Source: Streptomyces sp. S.PB5 (GTDB lineage Bacteria; Actinomycetota; Actinomycetes; Streptomycetales; Streptomycetaceae). From it: a stretch of DNA of 64,000 bases. The stretch lies in NCBI RefSeq assembly GCF_030403745.1, contig NZ_JAQMWP010000002.1, positions 682,001 to 746,000 on the forward strand. Direction: 5' to 3'. The notes below the pieces were generated by a model that worked only from the letters and a program-made list of their open reading frames with translations, had not been told where the DNA came from and made no database searches. Position numbers and translations under genes: made by a program. Position 1 is the stretch's first letter; the number at the start of each line of letters is the position of its first letter. This document shows positions 44,591 through 52,018 of this stretch, in pieces.

Positions 44591-45637
44591 GTGAGCTTCG
44601 GGGGACCCGACAACCCGTACCAGCCGCCGTATCCGCCGCCACCCGGCACCGGGCCCTACATCCCGCCCCAGCCGTATCCGAACCCCAACCCCTATCCGAA
44701 TCCCTACCCCTACCCCAACCCCAACCCCTATCCGCCGTACGTCCCGCAGCCGCAGCCCCAAGTCTCGCCGTGGGGGCGGCTGAGCGGTCTGCGCGGCGCC
44801 GAATGGCCGCGCCTGCGTGACCTGTTGCGGGGCGGGCGGCCGCGGATCCACGGCTGTGTCTGGCTGTTCCTGCTGGTGCCGTGCACCTGGTTCGTGGTGC
44901 CCGGTCTGATGCTGGGGTACGTGTTCGCCCGCTCGGCCCGCGTCAGGGCGCACCGCCTCTTCCCGCCCCGTGCCCACCGTCTCCACGGCGACCCGCAGGT
45001 GACACGCCTTCAGAAGGCGCGCGCCCTGAGCGCGGCCGCCATGACCCTCGCACTGCTGGTCGTCTACGGAAAGCCGGAGGACTTCGGCGAGGCGCAGGAG
45101 CAGTACATGATGCGGCTCGTGGTCACCCCGCCGCTGCTGCTCCTGAGCGCACCCCTGGTGATCACGGTCCTGTTCCGCTGGGCCGCGCCACACGTGAGGG
45201 CGCACATGGGACAGCGGGTGCGTGCCGCCGGGAAGGCCGCCCTGTGGTACATCGGCGCCGTGACGGCGGTGCCGCTGGTCATGCTCGGGATCGTGCTCAT
45301 CGAACGGGACCGGCTGTCCACCGCCGACGTCCCCTGGCCCACCCTCGTGCTGATGGTGCCGCTGTTCTGGCTGCTGGCCTTCATCGTCTTCGCCACCGGC
45401 CCCGCCGTGCGCAGCGGCTTCAACGCCGCCGAGGTGCACGCGGCGCTGCCCGCCCTCCTCACCGGCGTCCTGGTCTGGGAGTTCGCGCTGATCAGCCTGG
45501 CGGCGGGCGGACTGCCGCCGGGACCGCCTGCCGTCGCCGTCCTCGCGTTCCTCTGCGGCCCGGCCTCGGTGTGCGCGGTGGCCTGGTGGGAGATCCACCG
45601 GCTGCGCACCCGGCACGGAGTCCGGCTGCGTGGCTGA
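44591..45637 (+). CDS. Proline-rich seven-helix membrane protein
   Basis: 348 residues from GTG 44591 (GGAAGGAAG upstream). The first 60 residues are a Pro/Tyr/Asn tail with repeated PNPYPNPYPYPNPNPYP encoded by short tandem DNA repeats (about 44665-44740). About seven membrane helices follow from residue 85 (WLFLLVPCTWFVVPGLMLGYV) to the end (FLCGPASVCAVAWW). No transporter motif seen. Sharing a 178-bp divergent promoter with the caspase-like gene, it may be its membrane partner or target. Not a known pore-forming family as far as I can see. Confidence 0.78.
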   Translation: MSFGGPDNPYQPPYPPPPGTGPYIPPQPYPNPNPYPNPYPYPNPNPYPPYVPQPQPQVSPWGRLSGLRGAEWPRLRDLLRGGRPRIHGCVWLFLLVPCTWFVVPGLMLGYVFARSARVRAHRLFPPRAHRLHGDPQVTRLQKARALSAAAMTLALLVVYGKPEDFGEAQEQYMMRLVVTPPLLLLSAPLVITVLFRWAAPHVRAHMGQRVRAAGKAALWYIGAVTAVPLVMLGIVLIERDRLSTADVPWPTLVLMVPLFWLLAFIVFATGPAVRSGFNAAEVHAALPALLTGVLVWEFALISLAAGGLPPGPPAVAVLAFLCGPASVCAVAWWEIHRLRTRHGVRLRG

Positions 45638-45716
45638 CGCGACCCGGCGAGCAGAGTGCCTGCGTGAGCGACGACCTACGGCACCGCGCCCCCGAAACCG
45701 TGATTACGTAAGGCCC

Positions 45717-46397
45717 ATGACCGCGATCAGACTGCTTCTCGTCGACGACGATCCGCTGGTTCGGGCCGGCCTGTCCCTGATGATCGGCGGTGCCGACGGC
45801 ATCGAGATCGTCGGGGAGGCCGCCGACGGCAAGGACGTCGACACGCTCGTCGACCGCACACGTCCGGACGTCGTCCTCATGGACATCCGGATGCCGTCCG
45901 TGGACGGTCTCACCGCCACCGAACGGCTGCGCGCCCGCCCCGACGCCCCGCAGGTCGTGGTCCTCACCACCTTCCACGCCGACGACCAGGTCCTGCGCGC
46001 CCTGCGCGCGGGCGCCGCCGGGTTCGTCCTCAAGGACACCCCGCCCGCCCAGATCGTCGACGCGGTACGCCGGGTCGCGGCCGGCGACCCCGTCCTGTCG
46101 CCCACCGTCACACGGCAGTTGATGCACCACGCGGCCGGCACCGCCGCCGACACCCGCCGCGCACGCGCGCGTGAACGCATCGCCGCCCTCAACGACCGCG
46201 AACGCGAGGTCGCCGTCACCGTCGGCCGGGGCCTGTCCAACGCCGAGATCGCCGCGGAGCTCTTCATGAGCGTGGCCACCGTCAAGACCCATGTCTCGCG
46301 GATCCTGGCCAAGCTCGACCTGAACAACCGGGTGCAGATCGCGCTGCTCGCGTATGACGCGGGGCTGTTGGAGGAGACCGGAGAGGGCGGGCACTAG
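45717..46397 (+). CDS. NarL/LuxR-type response regulator
   Basis: 226 residues from ATG 45717. Receiver domain LLLVDDDPLVRAG with phospho-acceptor Asp56 in VVLMDIRMPS, Thr and Lys in VVLTTFHAD and FVLKDTPP; C-terminal LuxR helix-turn-helix LNDREREVAVTVGRGLSNAEIAAELFMSVATVKTHVSRILAKL. It is the natural partner of the kinase at 37706, from which the protease island separates it. Seventy-nine bases after the membrane protein; TGATTACGTAAG lies just in front of the start. Confidence 0.93.
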   Translation: MTAIRLLLVDDDPLVRAGLSLMIGGADGIEIVGEAADGKDVDTLVDRTRPDVVLMDIRMPSVDGLTATERLRARPDAPQVVVLTTFHADDQVLRALRAGAAGFVLKDTPPAQIVDAVRRVAAGDPVLSPTVTRQLMHHAAGTAADTRRARARERIAALNDREREVAVTVGRGLSNAEIAAELFMSVATVKTHVSRILAKLDLNNRVQIALLAYDAGLLEETGEGGH

Positions 46398-46464
46398 CGG
46401 GGCGCGCCGTCCGTTGACGGGGGTGAGGGGGAGCGACGGGCGAGACGGGGGGAGACGGGCGGAC

Positions 46465-47655
46465 ATGGTCATGGCAGACGTGGTCGACCTGGGAGAGTTC
46501 GGCGACGCATTCCGCGCGGACCCGCATCCGGTGTACGCGCGACTGCGGGAGCGCGGCCCGGTGCACCGGGTACGGCCGCCGGGGTCCGACCCCGGCTACT
46601 GGGCCTGGCTGGTCGTCGGGCACGAGGAGGCGCGGGCGGCGCTCGCCGACCCCCGCCTGTCCAAGGACGGCCGCCGGATCGGCATGGTGTTCCAGGACGA
46701 GGGCCTGATCGGCCGCCATCTGCTGGGCGCCGACCCGCCCGAGCACACCCGGCTGCGCGGCCTCGTCTCACGGGCCTTCACCATGCGCCGGGTGGAGCGA
46801 CTGCGGCCGAGGATCCAGGAGATCACCGACGACCTCCTCGACACGATGCTGCCGTACGGCCGCGCCGACCTGGTCCACTCCCTCGCGTACCCCCTGCCGA
46901 TCACGGTGATCTGCGAGCTCCTCGGCGTGCCCGAGCTGGACCGCACGGCGTTCCGGAAGGTCTCGACGGAGGTCGTCGCGCCGACCAGCCCGGAGAGCTC
47001 GTACGAGGCGCTGGTCCGCCTCGACGAGTACCTCCGCGACCTGATCGAGGACAAGCGGCGCGCGGGGCCCGGTGACGACCTGCTCAGCGACCTCATCCGC
47101 ACCACCGCCGAGGACGGCGACCGGCTCTCCCCGCAGGAACTGCTCGGCATGGCCTTCCTCCTGCTGATCGCCGGCCACGAGACCACGGTGAACCTGATCA
47201 CCAACGGCGTCCGCGCCCTGCTGACGCACCCCGCCCAACTGGCCGCCCTCCGCGCCGACATGACCCTGATCGACGCCGCGGTCGAGGAGACCCTCCGCTA
47301 CGAGGGCCCGGTGGAGAACGCGACGTTCCGCTACGCCGCCGAGCCCCTGGAAATAGCGGGCACCCCAGTGGCCAAGGGCGAGCACGTCATGATCGGCCTC
47401 ACCGCGGCCGACCGCGACGCCGCCCGCTACCCGTCCCCGGACGACTTCGACATCCACCGCGACCCCCGAGGCCACCTCGCCTTCGGCCACGGCATCCACT
47501 TCTGCCTGGGCGCCCCACTGGCCCGCCTCGAGGCCCGCACAGCGATCCGGAGCCTCCTGGACCGAGCCCCGGACCTCGCCCTGGACGGCCCGCCGGGGGA
47601 GTGGCTGCCGGGGATGCTGATGCGGGGGGTACGGAGTCTGCCGGTGCGCTGGTAG
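46465..47655 (+). CDS. Cytochrome P450 (CYP107-like)
   Basis: 396 residues from ATG 46465. I-helix AGHETTVNLITNG, K-helix ExxR in EETLRYEGP, and haem loop FGHGIHFCLGAPLARLE. The sequence resembles CYP107-type monooxygenases, which oxidise macrolides, terpenes or xenobiotics using ferredoxin. No ferredoxin or biosynthetic gene cluster accompanies it here, so the substrate is unknown. Starts 67 bases after the response regulator stop; could be cotranscribed with it. Confidence 0.93.
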   Translation: MVMADVVDLGEFGDAFRADPHPVYARLRERGPVHRVRPPGSDPGYWAWLVVGHEEARAALADPRLSKDGRRIGMVFQDEGLIGRHLLGADPPEHTRLRGLVSRAFTMRRVERLRPRIQEITDDLLDTMLPYGRADLVHSLAYPLPITVICELLGVPELDRTAFRKVSTEVVAPTSPESSYEALVRLDEYLRDLIEDKRRAGPGDDLLSDLIRTTAEDGDRLSPQELLGMAFLLLIAGHETTVNLITNGVRALLTHPAQLAALRADMTLIDAAVEETLRYEGPVENATFRYAAEPLEIAGTPVAKGEHVMIGLTAADRDAARYPSPDDFDIHRDPRGHLAFGHGIHFCLGAPLARLEARTAIRSLLDRAPDLALDGPPGEWLPGMLMRGVRSLPVRW

Positions 47656-47719
47656 ACCCTCGGGACGCGCCATGCCCGAGGACCGACCGGTTCCCGATCC
47701 CGCGGGACACCTTGGCACC

Positions 47720-47955
47720 GGCCGTTGCGACGCGCCGACCGAGGCCGGGACCCGCGAAGCGCCCTCCGGCGCCGGGGCCTGCGACGCGCTGCCCGGTCCT
47801 GTGGTGCGCTGCCTGGCGTCGGGACGTGCGGCGCGCTGCCTGGCGTCGGGTCTTGTGGCGCGCTGCCCGGTGTCGGGACGTGCGACGCGTCGCCCCGCGG
47901 CCGGGCCTGCGACGCGCCGTCCGGCGCTGGGACCCGCGAAGCGTCTCGCCCCGGC
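47720..47955. repeat. Degenerate 27-bp tandem repeat
   Basis: Nine head-to-tail units with consensus near GGGACGTGCGACGCGCTGCC plus CGGCGTC; all are 27 bp except one of 20 bp (47801-47820). Units at 47821 and 47848 are the most alike. The 358-bp gap between the P450 and the convergent oxidoreductase holds nothing else. Several frames stay open only because of the repeat, and none looks like a gene. Confidence 0.75.
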
Positions 47956-48013
47956 CCCCGCCTCCGTCACCCGGCCCGGTGGCTCCGCCGCCCCCCACTC
48001 AGCCGCCCCCCAC

Positions 48014-49015
48014 TCAGCCCGGCAGCTCCGCCAGTCGCACCGGCCGTCGTTCCCGGCGGGACATCTCGCACGCCTCCGCGATGCGCAGGGCCTGCAAGGC
48101 CTCGCGTCCGTCGCACGGGTTGGCGCGCTCGCCGCGGACCACCTCGACGAAGGCGTTCAGCTCGGCCTCGTAGGCGGGGCCGAAGCGCTCCAGGAAGCCC
48201 GTCCACGGCTTGGAGGCGGCCGGTGGGCCGGAGGGCTCCGTGGAGGCGATCGGGGTGCGGTCGTCGAGGCCGACGACGATCTGGTCCAGCTCGCCGGCCA
48301 GCTCCATGCGTACGTCGTAGCCCGCGCCGTTGAGACGGGTCGCCGTCGCCGTCGCGAGGGTGCCGTCGTCGAGGGTGAGGAGGGCCGCGGCGGTGTCGAC
48401 GTCGCCCGCGTCGCGGAACATCGGCGGACCGGCGTCGGACCCGGCGGCGTACACGTCGACGACCTCCCGCCCGGTCACCCAGCGCAGGACGTCGAAGTCG
48501 TGGATCAGCGTGTCCCGGTACAGCCCGCCCGACAGCGGCAGCCACGCGGCCGGCGGCGGGGCCTGGTCGGAGGTCAGCGCCCGTACGGTGTGCAGCCGGC
48601 CGAGCCGCCCCGACCGTACGGCCTCCCGGGCCCCCGCGTACCCCGCGTCGAAGCGGCGCTGGAACCCCATCTGCAGCACCGTCCCGGCCGACTCGACCTC
48701 CTCGATCGCCTGGAGCGTGCCCGGCAGATCGAGGGCGATCGGCTTCTCGCAGAACACCGGGAGCGCCGAGCGCGCGGCCCGGCCGATCAGTTCCGCGTGC
48801 GCCGACGTGGCGGTCGTGATGACCACCGCGTCCACGCCCCACCTGAAGATCTCGTCCACCCCCGGCGCCGCGGTCTCCCCCAGCCGGTGCGCGAGCTCCT
48901 GCGCCCGCGCGCCGTCCGCGTCCGTGAGGATCAGGGAACCGACATCGCGATGGCGACTGAGTGTGTTCGCATGAATGGTGCCGATCCGCCCCGTACCGAT
49001 GACCCCGATGCGCAT
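48014..49015 (-). CDS. Gfo/Idh/MocA-family oxidoreductase (inositol dehydrogenase-like)
   Basis: 333 residues. MRIGVIGTGRIGTIHANTL is the NAD(P) loop, FCEKPIALDLPGTLQAI holds the EKP motif with catalytic Lys, and GGLYRDTLIHDFDVLRWVTG the catalytic Asp-x3-His. Most like myo-inositol 2-dehydrogenases (IolG) and related sugar dehydrogenases. Divergent from a GntR regulator with a TGTCCGGACA palindrome between, which probably controls it. Confidence 0.92.
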   Translation of the reverse strand: MRIGVIGTGRIGTIHANTLSRHRDVGSLILTDADGARAQELAHRLGETAAPGVDEIFRWGVDAVVITTATSAHAELIGRAARSALPVFCEKPIALDLPGTLQAIEEVESAGTVLQMGFQRRFDAGYAGAREAVRSGRLGRLHTVRALTSDQAPPPAAWLPLSGGLYRDTLIHDFDVLRWVTGREVVDVYAAGSDAGPPMFRDAGDVDTAAALLTLDDGTLATATATRLNGAGYDVRMELAGELDQIVVGLDDRTPIASTEPSGPPAASKPWTGFLERFGPAYEAELNAFVEVVRGERANPCDGREALQALRIAEACEMSRRERRPVRLAELPG

Positions 49016-49057
49016 GTGAACAAACTGTGGCCGCGGACCCCTCGCTGTCAATGCATA

Positions 49058-49067
49058 TGTCCGGACA
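49058..49067. promoter_or_regulatory. GntR operator candidate 1
   Basis: TGTCCGGACA, a perfect 10-bp palindrome within ATGTCCGGACAAT, in the divergent promoter between the oxidoreductase and the GntR gene. The same 13 bases recur at 49948-49960. Confidence 0.65.
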
Positions 49068-49117
49068 ATCTGACTACACAACTTCCCGTCAACAGCGCGC
49101 GGAGCTACGCTCGGGCC

Positions 49118-49882
49118 GTGCCGAAACCAGATGTGGACCCGACCGTGTCGCTCGAACTCAGTGTGGACCGGAGCAGTCCGGTGCCGTTGTACTTCCAGCT
49201 GTCCCAGCAGCTGGAGGCCGCGATCGAGCACGGCAGTCTCACCCCCGGCAGCCTGCTGGGCAACGAGATCGAGCTCGCCGCACGCCTGGGCCTGTCCCGG
49301 CCCACCGTGCGCCAGGCCATCCAGTCGCTCGTCGACAAGGGCCTGCTGGTGCGCCGCCGGGGCGTCGGCACGCAGGTCGTGCACAGTCAGGTCAAGCGCC
49401 CTCTGGAGCTCAGCAGCCTCTACGACGACCTGGAGTCGGCGGGCCAGCGCCCCGCCACCAAGGTCATCGTCAACACCATGGTCCCGGCGTCCGCCGAGGT
49501 CGCGGCCGCTCTCGGTGTGGCCGAGGACAGCGACGTGCACCGCATCGAGCGGTTGCGCCTCGCCCACGGCGAGCCGATGGCGTACCTCTGCAACTACCTC
49601 CCGCCCGGCCTGCTCGACCTGGACACCGGCCAGCTGGAGGCCACCGGCCTGTACCGGATGATGCGGTCCGCCGGAATCACCCTGCACAGCGCCCGCCAGT
49701 CCATCGGCGCCCGCGGCGCCACCGCGGCCGAGGCCGAGCGGCTCGCCGAGGAGGAAGGGGCCCCGCTGCTCACCATGCAGCGTGTCACCTTCGACGACAC
49801 CGGCCGCGCGGTCGAGTTCGGCACCCACACCTACCGGCCCACCCGCTACTCCTTCGAGTTCCAGCTGCTCGTCAGGCCCTGA
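49118..49882 (+). CDS. GntR-family (HutC/UTRA) transcriptional regulator
   Basis: 254 residues, GTG start. Winged helix VPLYFQLSQQLEAAIEHGSLTPGSLLGNEIELAARLGLSRPTVRQAIQSL at the N-terminus and a UTRA effector domain (SDVHRIERLRLAHGEPMAYLCNYLP...GTHTYRPTRYSFEFQLLV) at the C-terminus. HutC-type regulators sense sugars, sugar phosphates or histidine-pathway products. Position next to an inositol-type dehydrogenase and a ROK kinase suggests control of sugar or polyol use. Identical palindromes lie on both sides of the gene. Confidence 0.93.
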   Translation: MPKPDVDPTVSLELSVDRSSPVPLYFQLSQQLEAAIEHGSLTPGSLLGNEIELAARLGLSRPTVRQAIQSLVDKGLLVRRRGVGTQVVHSQVKRPLELSSLYDDLESAGQRPATKVIVNTMVPASAEVAAALGVAEDSDVHRIERLRLAHGEPMAYLCNYLPPGLLDLDTGQLEATGLYRMMRSAGITLHSARQSIGARGATAAEAERLAEEEGAPLLTMQRVTFDDTGRAVEFGTHTYRPTRYSFEFQLLVRP

Positions 49883-49948
49883 AGCCGCACTCGAACGCCG
49901 CCGGGCGGGCACTGGGGACCGGCTCGAACGTCATCGCATTGGTCCCAA

Positions 49949-49958
49949 TGTCCGGACA
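49949..49958. promoter_or_regulatory. GntR operator candidate 2
   Basis: TGTCCGGACA again, 66 bp after the GntR stop and about 225 bp before the ROK kinase gene. Nothing else is seen in the 301-bp gap except a few short hairpins. In S. coelicolor, from memory, a sugar ABC transporter occupies this place. Confidence 0.6.
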
Positions 49959-50183
49959 ATGCGACCGGCGCGCGGGGCGTCGGGCTTCTCGTGTCGTGGG
50001 ACACGGACCTGCCGATCCACGCCGTGGACCGCGACGCCGCCAGGAGCACGGGACCGTGCCGAACTGCCGGTCCACCGCGGGGCGCGACCCGCCACAATGC
50101 ACCCGCACCCGGCGAATTGCAGGAACCATCCCATTGCTCCCCCGTTCAGCACCCAGCGTGAGCGTGCGGCACAATCGGGCCTG

Positions 50184-51332
50184 ATGAGCACCTACGGCAA
50201 CTTCACGGCCCCGATCGGCTCCCGCCGCGCCCCGGTACTGCGCACCGTCGGCACCCGGGAGCGCCGCTCACACCTGACCGCACCGCGTGTGCCGACGGTG
50301 GGCATCGACATCGGCGGCACCAAGGTGATGGCAGGTGTCGTCGACGCCGACGGCAACATCCTGGAGAAGCTCCGCGCGGAGACCCCGGACAAGTCCAAGA
50401 GTCCCAAGGTCGTCGAGGACACCATCTGCGAACTGGTCCTGGACCTCTCCGACCGCCACGACGTGCACGCCGTCGGCATCGGCGCGGCCGGCTGGGTCGA
50501 CGCCGAACGCAACCGCATCCTGTTCGCCCCGCACCTGTCCTGGCGCAACGAGCCGCTGCGCGACCGCCTCGCGGGTCGCCTCGCGGTGCCCGTCCTGGTC
50601 GACAACGACGCCAACGCCGCGGCTTGGGCCGAGTGGCGCTTCGGCGCCGGCCGCGACGAGGACCACCTCGTCATGATCACCCTCGGCACCGGCATCGGCG
50701 GCGCCATCCTCGAGGACGGCCAGGTCAAGCGCGGCAAGTTCGGCGTCGCCGGCGAGTTCGGCCATATGCAGGTCGTCCCCGGCGGGCACCGCTGCCCGTG
50801 CGGCAACCGCGGCTGCTGGGAGCAGTACAGCTCCGGCAACGCGCTGGTCCGGGAGGCCAAGGAGCTGGCCGCGGCCGACTCCCCGGTGGCGTACGGGATC
50901 ATCGAGCACGTCAAGGGGCAGATCGGCGACATCACCGGCCCGATGATCACCGAGCTGGCCCGCGAGGGCGACGCGATGTGCATCGAGCTGCTCCAGGACA
51001 TCGGCCAGTGGCTCGGCGTCGGCATCGCCAACCTCGCCGCCGCCCTGGACCCGTCCTGCTTCGTGATCGGCGGCGGCGTGTCGGCCGCCGACGAGCTGCT
51101 GATCGCCCCCGCGCGGGACGCGTTCAAGCGCCAGCTCACCGGACGCGGCTACCGCCCCGAGGCGCGCATCGTCCGCGCCCAGCTCGGCCCCGAGGCCGGC
51201 ATGGTCGGCGCCGCCGACCTGGCCCGTCTGGTCGCCCGCCGCTTCCGCCGCGCCAACCGGCGCCGGGTCGAACGGTACGAGCGCTACGCCAAATACACCG
51301 AGTCCCGCCGTACGACCCAGGGACAGGCGTGA
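50184..51332 (+). CDS. ROK-family sugar kinase (glucokinase-like)
   Basis: 382 residues. After a 35-residue lead it shows VGIDIGGTKVMAGVVD (phosphate 1), LVDNDANAAAWAEWRFGAG (catalytic Asp), ITLGTGIGGAILEDG (phosphate 2) and the ROK zinc motif GHRCPCGNRGCWEQYSSG with three Cys. Phosphorylates a hexose, most likely glucose or a related sugar, with ATP. The C-terminal tail RRFRRANRRRVERYERY is unusually basic. Overlaps the next gene by four bases. Confidence 0.93.
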   Translation: MSTYGNFTAPIGSRRAPVLRTVGTRERRSHLTAPRVPTVGIDIGGTKVMAGVVDADGNILEKLRAETPDKSKSPKVVEDTICELVLDLSDRHDVHAVGIGAAGWVDAERNRILFAPHLSWRNEPLRDRLAGRLAVPVLVDNDANAAAWAEWRFGAGRDEDHLVMITLGTGIGGAILEDGQVKRGKFGVAGEFGHMQVVPGGHRCPCGNRGCWEQYSSGNALVREAKELAAADSPVAYGIIEHVKGQIGDITGPMITELAREGDAMCIELLQDIGQWLGVGIANLAAALDPSCFVIGGGVSAADELLIAPARDAFKRQLTGRGYRPEARIVRAQLGPEAGMVGAADLARLVARRFRRANRRRVERYERYAKYTESRRTTQGQA

Positions 51333-51922
51333 CTCCGCCCGTGACCGCTTCCGTACCCCGCCAGGGCGACGCCCCGGACGAACCACCCCGGCCCACCGAG
51401 GACCGCCGCCGGCGCAACCGCCGCCGGGCGCTCACCCTGCTCATCATCGTGCTGCTCATCGGCGTCCCGGCCGGCTATCTGGTGATCTCCGCCAACCAGA
51501 GCCGCAACAGCGGCAAGGACAAGGAGGCCAAGTACTCGGCGACCGGCCTCAGCGCGGGCTGGCCGTCGAAGGTGCAGCGCCGCCTCTACCAGGTGCCGAT
51601 CCCGCACCCCGCGGACCGGATCGCCTACTACGAGACCAACAACTGGAAGACCAGCCGTCTCTACGTCCAGTTCCGCACCACCGACGCGGGCCTCGACACC
51701 TTCCTCGCCGGCGTCGGCGTCAACCGCGACGCACTGAAGGACGGCGAGATCACCATCGGCACCCGTGACCAGCACATCACCGGCTGGCGGTTCACCGGCC
51801 CGGGCCCCTGGTCGGGCCTCGTCCACGAGCAGAAGAACCCGGCACCCACCCAGGACATCGTGGTCAACACCGCCGACCCGGCCAATCCGATGGTGTACGT
51901 CGTCTCCCGCACCGTTCCGTAA
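51329..51922 (+). CDS. Single-pass membrane protein of unknown function
   Basis: 197 residues, GTG start overlapping the ROK stop (GTGA). A Pro/Arg-rich cytoplasmic lead, one membrane helix (ALTLLIIVLLIGVPAGYLVI) at about 40-60, and an extracellular domain with VPIPHPADRIAYYETNNWKTSRLYVQF. Conserved after the same ROK kinase in streptomycetes from memory; no catalytic motif visible. Confidence 0.75.
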   Translation: MTPPVTASVPRQGDAPDEPPRPTEDRRRRNRRRALTLLIIVLLIGVPAGYLVISANQSRNSGKDKEAKYSATGLSAGWPSKVQRRLYQVPIPHPADRIAYYETNNWKTSRLYVQFRTTDAGLDTFLAGVGVNRDALKDGEITIGTRDQHITGWRFTGPGPWSGLVHEQKNPAPTQDIVVNTADPANPMVYVVSRTVP

Positions 51923-52018
51923 GCGGGCCGCGGCCGGTCGCCGGAGCCGATTGTCAGACCCCGCCCGTAGAGTCGAAGACATCTGATCCGACACACGGGA
52001 CGGGAGGTGGCAGGACGT

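Noticed and set aside
39385..45637. Gasdermin or CRISPR-Csx29-type identity of the protease island
   Set aside because: No gasdermin-sized protein is present (91 residues is too small and the 348-residue protein has seven membrane helices), and there is no CRISPR array or cas gene in the window.
47656..48013. Open frames across the 27-bp repeat after the P450 gene
   Set aside because: Frames stay open on both strands because the repeat lacks stops; no Shine-Dalgarno sequence or conserved residue pattern supports translation.
49089..49094. TCAACA before the GntR gene as a further box B
   Set aside because: The right arm (CGCGGA) does not match and no -35 overlaps it.
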